This document shows positions 12,035 to 24,554 of a stretch of 64,000 nucleotides of DNA, one piece after another. The notes below the pieces were generated by a model. That model was not told the origin of the DNA, did no database searches, and was given only the letters and a program-made list of their open reading frames with translations. The first letter of the stretch is position 1. Every line of letters starts with the position of its first letter. Both the position numbers and the translations under genes were made by a program. Source of the stretch: Gymnothorax reevesii (lineage: Eukaryota > Chordata > Actinopteri > Anguilliformes > Muraenidae); NCBI GenBank assembly GCA_029721435.1, contig CM056576.1, positions 68,095,876 to 68,159,875 on the forward strand. Direction: 5' to 3'.

Positions 12035-12514
12035 GGATAGCTTACTGGGTTAAGGCACTGCGTTGCAGTGCAGAAGTGACTATCACGTTGCGGGATCGAG
12101 CCCCGGTTGTACCAACCGGCAGTGGTCGGCAGCTTTTTCAGAGTACCGCATAATTGGCCATCGTGCTACAGGGTTTCAAATTGGGAAGGGACTGTCGGAA
12201 ATGGAAAATAAATTAAACAGCTTTGTTCGTTGCTCAAGCGCCTCCTGTTGGCCAGATGGGCGCTCGTCAGGAAGACTCTAAGCCTGGTCCGGGTATCCTC
12301 CGCCCTCATTCTGAACTTGTGAAGATTCAACCAATGAGTCTTTAAGAAGCGGTGGCTGACAGGCACGAGCTTCGGAGGAGAGCCGTGAACTGTCTTCACT
12401 CTCCTGAATTGCCAACAAGGGGTCGCAAATGAGCAAGCCTTGTACATAGTTCACCAATTGGGCATTCCAGATTCGGGTAGGATTGGTGATGCCAAATTTA
12501 TAGGAAAAAAAAAA
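12035..12514 (+). mobile_element. tRNA-derived SINE with target duplication
   Basis: RNA polymerase III promoter boxes are visible: A box TAGCTTACTGG (12038-12048) and B box GATCGAGCC (12094-12102), as in tRNA genes. A body follows with CTCCTGTTGGCCAGATGGGC, then a poly-A tail at 12505-12518. A 16-bp direct duplication AAAATCAACAGAAACC flanks the unit (12019-12034 and 12515-12530), which is LINE-style target-primed insertion. The body and 3' end match the shorter copy at 43970-44235. It is oriented opposite to itsn2. Confidence 0.92.
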
Positions 12515-12530
12515 AAAATCAACAGAAACC

Positions 12531-13029
12531 AATTTCTCAGTGCATCCAAATTCTAACAACGTAGCAATTGCAGCACTTCTCATGTGTAGGTCCCCCGCCT
12601 TTTAAGGGGCTGAAACAATTCACTAGTCAGCTGTTGCATGGCCAGCTGAGCATTTGTCCCTCGTCATTTCATTTATCAGTAGGTAGAGAGAAGGTGTTGC
12701 ATCTGCAGAAGAAATCTGCTGCTGTTAAGTCTCCAGTAGGCCAGGTAATGAAAAATATTCGGGTGTATCTGCGGCAAAGTCAAGAATCAAGAGAATACAC
12801 AGGGTTAATCGCCAAATTTAAACCTTTGCTGAGCCTAAAAAGCAGTAGGACTGTTCACCAAAAAACACCCAGAAACCCTGCACAGTTCATTTGGACCGGT
12901 GAGAAAAATATCAACATGTACCAGAATGATGGGAAGGGAAGATAAGGAACAGCTCAAAATCTGAAGAATAGCAACTCATCCATTACGAATAGTGGAGATG
13001 GTGTTTTCAGCACGGCTCTTTCCTTTTAC
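12531..13029. other. intron sequence, nothing recognised
   Basis: A 125-codon open frame at 12568-12945 has no domain I recognise and its composition looks accidental. No terminal repeats were seen. Confidence 0.4.
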
Positions 13030-14113
13030 AGTGTGACTTGCAGGTTGGAGCCCCAGTGAATCAGTTTCGAAAAATGATTTAGAAACTTGATTTTCAAAAA
13101 AATATATACTCATATGCACATTACAGTGACTTCTGGAGCCATTTTTGTTCGAGAATTAGACTCCCGCGTATAAAAACTACAAACCGGAAGTGACGTAGAT
13201 CGAAGCAGAAGTGCTAAATTCGATCATAATTAACATTAAGAAATATGGATCCCAATGCCGGTTTTGAGTCTTTTAAATATGTATTCATAAAAATTCTTGA
13301 TGGAATTCTAATCTATAAATTTTCCTTGATTGTAAAACATTTTTAATTGCTTGACCCTTGACAACGGGAGAGCTCTCTAAACACAGAGATGTGATTAGCT
13401 TGCATAATCACTTGCTCGGAACAAGCATTTGCTGACAACACAGCTAAGTTTACAGATGACACAGATAATAAATGTCAGAAAAAGTGAAAGCCAAACTGGG
13501 CAAGTTACGAGTGTTCGGCACTCTGCAATTATGTGGCTGAATATAACCACGTTCTGTGGGGGAAGCCAAGTCTAATCTTAGCTTCTGAAAAGAAAAAGGT
13601 AAGGTGGTGATAATGGGAAGTCTAAATGATTCACCGCTGTGAAGCGAAGCCTGGAAAAGTTGAAATTAAAAGTTGAAATTGCAGCTCATAAGAGAAAGCT
13701 AATTACAACTGGTAAATTCAAATTGTTACCACTCTCCTAGCCCAGACGTCTTTCACTGCGGAAAGACACGAGTAGGTCTCCAAATTGACAGCTCTGTGTA
13801 TAGAGGATCTTACACGAATGGTCATTGCATATAAAAGTTATGTCACAAGTTCAGTCACTAAATTTGGCATTTGTAGTCAGCTATAGAGAGCGACAAACCC
13901 ACAATTTACTCAAGGTATTTCATAAGAAGACCAAGAGAATAATATTCTGTTTATCGCAATGTAATTGTGTAATTTTATTGGGGGGAAAAAACACCATTTC
14001 CGACATTTTTTTTGTCCTTATGTCCAAAAAATCTTAAATTATGTTTTCAAATTGTCATTTTACACAAAACTACATCATAATCTCATGAGGACATTTAACC
14101 TGCAAGTTACACT
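13030..14113. mobile_element. TTAA-flanked inverted-repeat element, 1.08 kb
   Basis: The left end AGTGTGACTTGCAGGTT and the reverse complement of the right end AGTGTAACTTGCAGGTT match at 16 of 17 positions. The right flank is TTAA (14114-14117); the left flank is TTAC (13026-13029), one change from TTAA. No transposase is readable. Kolobok-type or piggyBac-type mobilisation would fit; the AG start favours the former. Confidence 0.6.
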
Positions 14114-14284
14114 TTAAGAATGTACCCCATTGTTGATTTGATCACACCTAATGTTTTGCCATCTCTCAATGGTTAATCCTGATTTTTTCAGCAGAATGAT
14201 GGCTAGCTTCCACTGGCAGTGACAGTTCTGGACTGCATAAACATTCTTTCAGGAATTCACTGGACTAGGGTAACTCCCGATTAC

Positions 14285-14406
14285 CTTTCATGGATGTTTT
14301 CTGTCTTGAGGGTGTAAACACGGTCAATGTGAGAGATATGGAAAACGGGCTCATCACTCGATGGATCGGCAGGCATCTTGACAAGGACCTCATTGAGGAA
14401 TACAGG
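14285..14406 (-). CDS. itsn2: itsn2 exon: PH domain, distal half
   Basis: The exon is 122 bp (40 codons + 2), from acceptor TTGACAG to donor GTAATC. It encodes [20 protein letters not shown] then [20 protein letters not shown], with the last R codon completed at 4619. It forms the later PH beta strands; [13 protein letters not shown] is very strongly conserved across intersectins. It stands alone between introns of 12.0 kb and 9.7 kb that are packed with repeats. Confidence 0.96.
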
Positions 14407-14529
14407 CTGTCAAAGAGATTCCAAACAGGAGAGAGGCAGACATTAGTAACTGTTGAGTGATGTTCATATCTGATTCAATAGCTTTTTCAACAGCATTTAT
14501 TAAAAAAAAAAAACAAGGGCTACACCTCT

Positions 14530-15500
14530 GCACATAGGCGTTATTAGTGGGGTGGATGGGGGGGACATGTCCCCCTCAACATTCAAAAGGGCGGTGTTCG
14601 TCCCCCCCAAAAAATGAAACAAATCAAACATCTACTTAATATTAGTATGTAACTCTGTGGTCACACTTTATCGACGAGAGCGTTTTGGAGCTGCTGTGTA
14701 TTTGATAAGTTGCGACCCGTAGCGTTCACTCATGTTCGCTGAGCAGCTCGCGTCTCTCCCCCGGAATGTCAAAACAAAAGGCACGGATAATTAAAGGTAA
14801 TGCACCTACCCGTATAACTGTAGGGATTGTGTCCATAGGCCAATTTGCCAAAATGTTGAAATATCCCTTTAAGATCAAATCGGTGAGTGCTGACAAATAG
14901 CGGACTATCATGATCGTCCGGCCTGAAACATCCAGTAAACCATGTTCCTAAAACTTCCCGGGACGAAAATTGTATATACAGAAATTATATAATGAACGTT
15001 ACCGAACATTTCCAGGTTACAGGATACTTTCGTTTGATTTGTCGCGGTTTAGTTCGCTTTCTTTTTGACAGCTATAGTGTTTTCAGCGAGGACGAAGTGC
15101 CCACTCCGACAACTGATAATGTGACCCGGTTCGGCCACCGGATGGTTTCGGGGAGACTCCTGATTGGACGGAGGCGGTGCTCAACTCGTTGGGAAATTCA
15201 AAACAAGAACAACCTAAACTAAGCCTGGCGGGATTGCACCTTTAACCAAGAAGGAGCCTTCAGTTGGTGATTGTGCATTTCGAAAAAATAAAGAGTGTGG
15301 CGTGAGAGAACTGAACAGCCGAAACTTTCATTTTAAGGTGATCTTGAAGTGAAGAGTTGCCAGGTAAATATACTGCGTTTGTTTTCATAAAGTCTGAAAA
15401 CGTGTGAGCTTTGAAGACGTGGACGTTTAAGATAGTATGTGAGAGACTCCGCTAAAATGCTAGCCGTAGCTTTCACCAAGAAAGAGCCTTGTTAATTCGC
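14530..15500. repeat. possible TE debris, including a TTAA-bounded segment
   Basis: A G/C-run segment at 14547-14610 (GGGGGGACATGTCCCCC...GTCCCCCCCAAAAAATG) resembles a widespread fish repeat end, with a weaker echo at 23165-23200. TTAA-AGGTAATGCACC at 14791 and GGGATTGCACCT-TTAA at 15229-15244 could be the ends of a small TTAA element, but they match only with gaps. Confidence 0.35.
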
Positions 15501-15811
15501 CACCGTTGCTAATGCCTAATGAGGATGAACTTGCTGAACTGCGGAGGCGACTGCTCCACCTGCTGCACTGGTTTCTCCACTCAACGCTTCCGATTGGCTT
15601 CTCCTGTTTCACGGATTCGTAAGGTAGTGTCACTGCATCAGAACGAAATCAAGGATTTATGTGCACTAACGTTTGGTCCCCAATGCAAAGCCAAGTGCTT
15701 GGTTATTGTCTGAACATCACCAAGGTTTAACGTTAGTTTAGCGCCAACGCTTTCATTTCACTGATAGTGATTGTTTCTTAAAGTAATTTTACTTAAATTA
15801 ATTTCATGGTT

Positions 15812-18345
15812 GACCATTGGACATGTCAAGTGCCGGCCCCAGCCTGAGAGAAAGTGTCGAGCGAATCGGACAAAGCTGAAGGAATTATGATAAGTTGATA
15901 CTTCATCCACCAGAGGTCGCTCAGAGTGTAACCAAATTTAGGCAGGTGCATTCAGGGGCAAACCCTACGCACAAATGTGAAGTTTTGAGCAAATCGGCCA
16001 ATTTCAACGTAAAATATGGCATTTTCTGTTTCCATAAGGGGGCATGATGAGGTAAATTGTTTAGCAGCACATCAAGGCGTTCAGGGTGGAGCTTTTACCA
16101 TGTACAGGAATTTTGAATCCATTTGGATGAAGTATGAGGGAGAGAGAGCAGCTCGAATGTGTTTGGCGAGGCATCTGAAATGGGGACACCATGGCGGCCA
16201 GGCCCATGAAGCGACAGACATGCAGAGCAATACGTTTGATCAGCATGGTCTCCTGATGATCTGAAATAAATATTAGGTTGAATGGACAGAATCGCTAGGA
16301 GGAGTTCGTTAAAATGCAATATGTGGAAATCGGGCAAAAATGACACATTAAAATCAAAATGGCTGACTTCCTGTTTGGACTTGACCGAAGGTGCCAGAGA
16401 CTTTTTTGTTTGAATTGGCAAAATACACATGTGTACCAATTTTCATTTTCTTATTCCAAAAAAACCCTTATGGGGAGGGGTTTTTCAAAATTTTAAGGGG
16501 GCGGTATAGAGGCATGTTGTTGCCCTCATGGCCAACGCCCCAATCAGATGTGAGAGCTCACCATCCTTGACCGGCAGATCAATTTGCATGATGATCCAAA
16601 TTCTTTAAGAACATCAAAAACACAAATGTATTTTCATGGCGAGGGATCCATTGTCACGGCATCGCCACACGGACGCCATTACACAAAGCAATACAGCATT
16701 CGTAAGGTAGTTTGTGCAACTGCTTCTTCATGTTGTACAGGGAGAATAAAGTTGATCGGTTCAACTATGTGTCCTCAGTACAAGTGAAAGTAAAAACTGG
16801 TCACTTCCTGTTAGTGGCTACGCCCACTGACCTACAGACCTGCAGAGCACAACTTTTGATCAACATGGTCTTTTGATGTTTACCAATAAAGGTTTTTTTG
16901 ATTGGATGAAATCTCGAGGAGGAGTGCGTTAAAATGCAATGTGTGGAAATCAGGCAAAAATGACACGTTTAAATCAAAGTGGCCGACTTCCTGTTTGGAG
17001 TAGACAAATGATGCCAGAGACTTTTTTTTGCGTCTTGGCCGATTACACATGTGTACCAATTTTCATTTTTCTTCTGCAAAAAAATCCCTATGGGGAGGGG
17101 TTTTTGAAAATTTCAAAGGGGCGCTATCGAGGCGTTTTGCTGCCCTCATCGGCAAAGCCCCAATCACATGTCAGAGCTTGCCACCCTTGACCTGTCTATT
17201 AATTTTTATGATGATACAAGTTTATTAAAGACATCAAAAACCCAAACGTATTTTCATGGCGAGGTATGGATAGTCGCCGCGTCATTACACGGACGCCATT
17301 ATGCGTAGCTTTATATTATTCATTAGGTAGCTTCATCTATTTGTTCTGCATGTAAAAGAAGTGGAATGAGGTTGATTTGATTATGTATGTGTCCTCAGTA
17401 CAAGTGAAAGTAATAACTGGTCACTTCCTGTTACCACAGGGGGGCGCTAGTAGCGAGGTAAAAATTTAATGCATTTAGACGTTCAAGGCGGAGCAATGAT
17501 CATGTCCAGCAAGTTTGAAGCTACTACAGTCAAGTATGTGGGCGTGAGAGCATTGGGAATCCCCAACATATTTTCATGGCGAGGCATCCCAAGTCGCCGC
17601 TTCGCCACACGAACGCCATTACTCATAGCTATACAGCGTTTACAATGTAGCTTCATAAACTTGTTTTGCATGTTTAAGAAGTAGAATGAAGTTGATGGGT
17701 TCAACATTGTGTCATCAGTACAAGTGGAAGTAACGAGTGGTAACTTCCTGTTACCACCGGGGGGCGCTATTAGCAAAGTGGAAAGTTAATATATCAGGAT
17801 GTTTGGGGCGGCGCCCTCATCATTTTCAGCAAGTTTGAAGCTTTTAAAATCAACTGTTTGGATGTGAGAGCATTGTGAAATTTTTTCCTCAAGTCACTTA
17901 AAATTTGTCACGCCCTAGCAGCCACGCCCTTTGACCTGCAGATCTGCAGAGCACAACTTTTGATCACCTTGGTCTCACAATGATCTCTACCAAATTTGAA
18001 GTTGATTCGGCGAAATCCCTAGGAGGGGTTCGCTTTAAAATTCAAAAATTCAAATCAAAATGGCCGACTTCCTGTTGGGTTTAGGGCGTGGCTCCAATGA
18101 AGTTTTTTGTATGTTTTGTTACAAAGTATATAAATACCAAATTTCGTCTGCCTACAATAAAGTAACCGAATTTCCCTATGGGAATTTTGAAACGTGTTTA
18201 GGGGGCGCTTTTTCAGCATTTGGGGTCAAACCTGTGCGAACGCACAAAAATATCAAATTTCGGATGAGGCCGGACGTATGTGGAAAGTTAGACGCGTTTT
18301 CACCATTGGGAAAGGGGTGAAATTGCCCTTTGAAAAGTCGTAAGA
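15812..18345 (+). repeat. composite repeat, copy 1 (5'-truncated)
   Basis: Shares nearly its whole length with copy 2 at 18364-21990: the phrase ACATGTCAAGTGCCGGCCCC here matches 18460 onward. It carries two internal units about 620 bp apart, marked by GGAGTTCGTTAAAATGCAAT / GGAGTGCGTTAAAATGCAAT at about 16301 and 16921. It then has GGGGGGCGCTA blocks near 17440 and 17760 and an (AAT)n end at 18342-18362. It lacks the AAAGCTGCAAGCAGCG start that copy 2 has. No coding capacity is convincing. Confidence 0.85.
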
Positions 18346-18363
18346 ATAATAATAATAATAATT

Positions 18364-21300
18364 AAAGCTGCAAGCAGCGTTGAACGGGCCCTCGCCCACA
18401 TGTGCACGTTGGGGTTGTGGTGAGATCATGACGGGTGCAGCTGTGCACTCACGACCACTGGACAGGTCAAGTGCCGGCCCCAACCTGAGAGAAAGTGTCG
18501 AGTGAATCGGACAATGCTGAAGGAGTTATGATAAGTTGATATTTCATCCACTAGTAGGCGCTCAGAGCGTAACCAAATTTGGGCAGGTGCATTCAGGGGC
18601 AGATACTAAGCACAAATGTGAAGTTTTGAGCAAATCTGCCAATTTCAACGTAAAATGTGGCATTCTCTGTTTCCATAAAGGGGCGCAATGAGCTAGATCA
18701 GGGGTTCCCAAACTTTTCCAAATCAGGGCCCACTTGAAAATCTAAAAAATGTCCGCGGCCCACCTTTGTCCAATAAACAGTACATTGACGAAATTATGCA
18801 TTCTCAGAACACTTAACTGCAACAACAATTGCTGTTCTTGTTGTTGTTAAGAAAATAAAATAAATAAAAAACAACAACAATGACTGTTTTCAACATTATT
18901 ATTATGTTTCAATATTATTATTATTATTATAAAGATTCAGGATTGAAATGAAAGCAGGGGGATAAAAGCCCAAACTTTTAATCTGTGGTGTACACACAAG
19001 ACGGAATTAATTATCGAACACAGTACGTGCTCTTCCGATTATGACCCCCGGTCATGATGACCAGAAAGCTACGTTCCGATCATAAACTATATAAGGTTCC
19101 TGAAATATTGTGCGGTCAATAAGACTCAATAGGTTATTACTTCTAAATATTTTTTAAAAATCGTGCAATAAATATTTTACAGTAAAAATCATAAGAAATC
19201 ATATTTGCAAACATGAATCATAACTTTAATGACCTCTCACGGCCCACCTGCAGTATCGCCACAGCCCACTAGGGGGCCGCGGCCCACACTTTGGGAATCG
19301 CTGAGCTAGATTGTTTAACAGCACATCGAGGCGTTCAGGGTGGGGCTTTCACTACGTACAGGAATTTTGAATCCATTTGGATGAAGTATGAGGGAGAGCG
19401 AGCAGCTCGAATGTGTTTGGCGAGGCATCTGGAATGGGGACACCATGGCGGCCAGGTCCATTTAGCAAGAGACATGCAGAGCACTACTTTTGATCAGCAG
19501 GGTCTCTTGATGGTCTGAAGAAAATATTAGGTTGATTGGACGGAATCGGTAGGAGGAGTTCGTTAAAATGAAATATGTGGAAATCGGGCCGAAATGACAC
19601 ATTAAAATCAAAGTGGCTGACTTCCTGTTTGGAATTGACCGATGGTGCCGGAGACTTTTTTGTTCGAATAGGCAACATACACATGTGTATCAATTTTCAT
19701 GTACCTATTCCAAAAAAACCCCTATGGGGAGGGGTTTTTAAAAATTTCAAGGGGGCACTATCGAGGCATTTTGCTGCCCTCATGGGCACCGCCCCAATCA
19801 GATATTGGAGCTTGCCACTCTTGACCAGCATATCAATTTGCATGATGATACGAATTCATTAGGAACATGAAAAACACAAACGTATTTTCATGGCGAGGGA
19901 TCCATTGTCACCGCATCGCCACACGGGCGCCATTAGTCTAAGCATCACAGCATTCGTAAGGTAGTTTAAGCAAGTTCTTCTACGTGTTGTACAGGGGGAA
20001 TAAAGTTGATGGGTTCAACTATGTGTCATCAGTACAAGTGAAAGTAGAAACTGGTCACTTCCTGTTAGTAGCCACACCCACTGACCTACAGACCTGCAGA
20101 GCACAACTTTTGATCAGCATGGTCTTTCAATGTTTTTTAATAAATCTGGTTTTGAAAGGATGAAATCTCTAGGAGGAGTGCGTTAAAATACAATATGTGG
20201 AAATCAGGCAAAAATGGCACGCTAAAATCAAAATGACCGACTTCCGGTTTGGAGTGGACAAATGATGCCAGTGACTTTTTTTTGCGTCTTGGCGAAATAC
20301 ACATGTGTACCAATTTTCATCTTTCTACTCCAAAAAAACCCCTATGGGGAGGGGTTTTTGAAAATTTCAAGGGGGCGCTATCGAGGCATTTTGCTGCCCT
20401 GATGGGCAAAGCCCCAATCAGATGTGAGAGCTTGCCACCCTTGACCGGTCTATCAATTTTTATGATGGTACAGGTATATTAAAGACATCAAAAACCCAAA
20501 CGTATTTTCATGGCGAGGGATCCATTGTCACCGCATCGCCACACACACGCCATTACTCGAAGCATCACAGCATTCTTAGGGTAGTTTAAGCAACTGCTTT
20601 TACATGTTGTACAGGGGGAATGAAGTTGATGGGTTCAACAAAATGTCTTCAGTGCAAGTGAAAGTAAAAACTGGTCACTTCCTGTCTGTAGCCACGCCCA
20701 CTGACCTACAGACCTGCAGAGCACAACTTTTGATCAGCATGGTCTCTCAATGTTTAGTAATAAATCTGGTTTTGAAAGGATGAAATCTCTTGGAGGAGTG
20801 CGTTAAAATACAATTTATGGCAATCAGGCAAAAATGACACGTTAAAATCAAAATGGCCGACTTCCTGTTTGGAGTGGACAAATGATGCCAGAGACTTTTT
20901 TTTGCGTCTTGGTCAAATACACATGTGTACCAATTTTCATCTTTCTACTCCAAAAAAACCCCTATCAGGGTGGAGCAGTGATCATGTCCAGCAAGTTTAA
21001 AGCTACTACAGTCAAGTATGTGGGCGTGAGAGCATTGGGAATCCCAAACGTATTTTCATGGCGAGGCATCCAAAGTCGCCGCTTCGCCACACGGACGCCA
21101 TTACTTGTAGCTATACAGCATTCATAATGTAGCTTCATCAACTTGTTCTGCATGTTTAAAAAGTAAAATGAAGTTGATGGGTTCAACAATGTGTCATCAG
21201 TACAAGTGGAAGTAATGAGTGTTCACTTCCTGTTACCACAGGGGGGCGCTATTAGCAAAGTGAGAAGTTAATAGATCATGGAGTTCCGGGCGGCGCCCTA

Positions 21301-21995
21301 ATCATGTTCAGCAAGTTTGAAGCTTCTACAATCAAGTATTTGGGTGTGAGAGTATTGTGAAATTTTTTCCTCAAGTCACTATAATTTGTCACGCCCTAGA
21401 AGCCACACCCATTGACCTACAGATCTGCAGAGCACAACTTTAAATCAGCTTGGTCTCATAATGATGTGTACCAAATTTGAAGCTAATCCGGCGAAATCCC
21501 TAGGAGTTCGTTTTAAAATTCAAAAATTCAAATCAAAATGGCCGACTTCCTGTTGGGTTTAGGGCGTGGCTTTAATGAAAGTTTTTGTATGCCTTGTTAC
21601 AAGGCACATGACAACTGAATTTCGTCTGCCTACGACAAAGTAGCCGAATTTCCCTATGGGAATTTTTAAACGTGTTTAGGGGGCGCTATTTTGACATTTG
21701 GGGTCGAACCTGTGCGACTGCCCAAAAATATCGAATTTCGGATCCGGCCGGACGAATCGGGAAAGTTAGACGCGTTTTCACAACTGGGAAAGGGGCGAAA
21801 TTTGCCTTTGTAAAATCGGAAGAATAATAAAAAAAAATAAATAAAAAAAAAAAAATAATAATAATAAACAGCGCGATTTCAATAGGGCCCTCCGCAGACG
21901 ACTTGCAGTCGGCTCGGGCCCTAATAATAATAATAATAATAAAAATAAACAGTATGATTTCAATCGGGTCCTCGGACGACTTTCAGTCGACTCGG
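18364..21995 (+). repeat. composite repeat, copy 2 (complete-looking)
   Basis: Starts AAAGCTGCAAGCAGCGTTGA and GGGCCCTCGC, and ends with two short GGGCCCT...CGGCTCGGGCCCTAATAA modules at about 21885-21925 and 21963-22004, each next to (AAT)n. Three internal 620-bp units have anchors at 19565, 20185 and 20805; the third is cut at about 20965, where the text jumps to CAGGGTGGAGCAGTGATCAT. A hAT-type MITE (18699-19303) interrupts it. The start and end wording belongs to a repeat I have met in many fish genomes, but I cannot give its class. Confidence 0.8.
18699..19303. mobile_element. hAT-type MITE, 605 bp, inside the composite repeat
   Basis: Starts CAGGGGTTCCCAAACTTTT; the reverse complement of the right end is CAGCGATTCCCAAAGTGTG. 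An exact 8-bp duplication AGCTAGAT flanks it (18691-18698 and 19304-19311). The interrupted host repeat continues directly on either side, as seen from the uninterrupted copy near 16045-16060. The insertion is therefore younger than the repeat copy. Confidence 0.92.
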
Positions 21996-22547
21996 GCCCT
22001 AATAAGTGAGTTTCTTCATTAGAATTTAAAAGGGTTCAAACTAAAGTAAAAAATTTTTTGCGATATCATTTTTCAAGGGTTTCTTATACACTGGTACATT
22101 TCCTTGTGTTTATTGGTGACTGTGAAGTTACAAATGAGGATTTGAGTAGAAAAAAGTGTGAAAATTCATAATCAATTTTAGTGTGTAAAAATATTCATGT
22201 TTGTATTTATTGACACAACAGTATAATCACTTTGAAAAATATTATGACCTGGAATACAAGTCATAGTTTCACAAAACAGTAAAAGAAAAGATTTTTGAAT
22301 GCTGAAGAGACCAGAACTTAAAACTTTATTTTTGTTTTTACTTGGCTGACCTCCTGCTATAGAAAGGATGTAAAGGTTCCCAGTCATTGAGAAATGTTTT
22401 TTTAAATTATTATTATTATTATTTATTTATTTGCATGTAAATTTTTCTTTTGGCAAGTTAAAAATCTGATTTCGCTTTCCAGAATGAGTAATTTTAAAAA
22501 AAAGTTAGTGATGAGCCCTTGATTATCAGGTGTAGTATTACTAAGCT

Positions 22548-22716
22548 GGGTGGTATTCCTCAAAGCTTGCTAACTGAGTAAGCCTGGCTTTTGCACAAAG
22601 TAAAACCTAGAAACTATTCAAATCTGGAACATGGACTGAAATAAATGTAGCTTTTTGGGTTTTACTTGGTGTAAAAGCCAGGCTTACTCAGTTACCCAGC
22701 TTTGTGGAATACCCCC
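22548..22716. mobile_element. foldback MITE, arms of about 54 bp
   Basis: GGGTGGTATTCCTCAAAGCT...GAGTAAGCCTGGCTTTTGCAC on the left is mirrored by the reverse complement GGGGGGTATTCCACAAAGCT...GAGTAAGCCTGGCTTTTACAC on the right (about 22663-22716). No clear target duplication was found. Confidence 0.65.
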
Positions 22717-22720
22717 CTGG

Positions 22721-22830
22721 TTTCCACCGGATGTGAAACAAATTTTTCGCATGACCGTGTATTCGCGTCTTTTCATTGACTTTGAATGTAATCTGTGGTG
22801 CGAAAAATTTGTTTTGCGTCCGATGGAAAA
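22721..22830. mobile_element. small foldback element, 30-bp arms
   Basis: TTTCCACCGGATGTGAAACA and AATTTTTCGCA at the left are mirrored by TGCGAAAAATT and TGTTTTGCGTCCGATGGAAA at 22799-22830. The loop is about 46 bp. It lies immediately after the preceding foldback. Confidence 0.55.
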
Positions 22831-23039
22831 AGCACTTAAAAGTGCTGCACCTGATTTTAGTAATCAAGGTTTTTACTGAACCCCGATTAGTTAATTAGAT
22901 GATACAGGTGATGTAGCGCTGGGCTAAAATGAAAACCTACACACACAGCGGCCCTTTGTTGATAAGATTGGACTCTCCTCACCTAGACAGTGCTCCTTTT
23001 CTAGACAAAATGTTAAGTAACATTGTAACCAAAACCTTG

Positions 23040-24530
23040 ATTAGAAATCTTTTGAAGATGCATGTTTTTGGAGCATTTCAGCCTTTATCTTAACAGACTG
23101 TGCAGCGTTGAACATAGTCTGCTTGTGAGTTAAAAAAAAAAAAAAAAAAAAGACCCTTAAAATCTTGTCCCCCCCAAAATTTGAGACACAGTAACGCCCT
23201 TGCCTCTGCATCCTAGCTGCAATGGCAAGCCGAGCGCTCCAGCACCATATAGCTGCCATGCAAAACAACGAAAAAACATACATAAAAAATTGGACCAAGG
23301 GTACTGCAGTTCAGCGGCCAAATATGAAGAATTGCTTTCAAGATCAAAGGTCATGGTACCAACCATCTTGTCAATACTTTCACCAGCAATGGGCAATATC
23401 ATCAAACATTTCCACCAGACCATGGCACCATTTTCGATTGAAAGACATAAGAAATTGCAATTATTAACATGATAAAGAAGAGGACGACAACAGAAATAAT
23501 GATAAATTCATGAAAAAAATTCAAAAAGCATAGTTTTCAAATTCGTTGAACAAATTTCGTAGAGTTTGTCTCAAAGATGCCTCGAAGCAAAATGTCAAGT
23601 CATTCAGGCCGACAGTTTAGAAGATGATTTTGGAAATAAAAGTGACCTTCGGTTTGACATTCAACGTCACTCAAGGTCAAAGATCATGATACTAAATGAA
23701 AGCTCTTCTATGACTTCCAGCCTGTTTTCAATACTATTTTACCACTCGATTGCCATCAAGCAGTTCTCGTTTTAAGTTCGCCTGATCAACAATCAATCAA
23801 CAATATCGACTGAGCAACCAAGACCAATACATGACCTAAAATAATACATGATGAGAAAGTGAGCGCCTATTACCCACATTTATATAACTGATATGGCATT
23901 GTAAGGATGGCAATATAAATGCAAATAATCCATAACCTTTGCTGATTTTGCAGCATTTATTTTCACCATCCTTACATTTGTCACTGAGCTGCACATTGTG
24001 CCTAACAATGCCCTTTAGCCGTGACCAAATTCAGAATACAGACTGGATTCTTGTGGCTTATTGTTTATTGAGCCTCGCAAACTAATTTACGTAATCTGTG
24101 CTGTTTCACTGGCTACGCGAGTGCAGAAATGAGAAAAACACATTGATATTTTCCATCGTCATTTATGTGAGGAAGAAAATGCTTCAATTTTGTGGTGCAA
24201 TGTATAAATAAAGGGCACTTGGGGCCTCAGAAGCTTCCGCCATTTGCTTAGGTGAAATTGGTGAAATATGCTTGGTATGAAAAAAATACGCATGGCAACA
24301 TACAAGGTGAATATTATCAGCTTGTATTGTGTTATTTCAGAGTGGTGATTAAAACCCCTTTCTTGTGTCAAATAAAGAGAACTTGTGAACAAACAATTAC
24401 ACCATGTTCAGAGTTAGCAAAAATGACACAGTCGGTCCTTTAATACCGCGCCAAAATTTATTTTGTTATTTTGATATTCAGGAGGATGAAAATCTCACAG
24501 AATCTGTTTGCATCCTGAGTACCTGCAACG
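23040..24530. other. intron sequence with weak repeat character
   Basis: The segment includes a poly-A run at 23131-23150 and GTGACCTT/AAGGTCA phrases at 23640-23680 that recall the repeat at 1231-1497. Open frames here (for example 23157-23423 and 24159-24392) show no family resemblance. Confidence 0.4.
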
Positions 24531-24554
24531 TTTCCAGTTCCAAAGTCACATCAT

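Noticed and set aside
12035..12110. Functional tRNA gene
   Set aside because: A and B boxes are present, but the region does not form a tRNA with an anticodon arm and CCA-side stem; the flanking duplication and poly-A show it is a SINE head.
12568..12945. 125-codon ORF as a gene
   Set aside because: No domain, no splice context and accidental-looking composition.
14791..15244. Small TTAA element
   Set aside because: AGGTAATGCACC and the mirrored AGGTGCAATCCC align only with gaps; not strong enough for a separate call.
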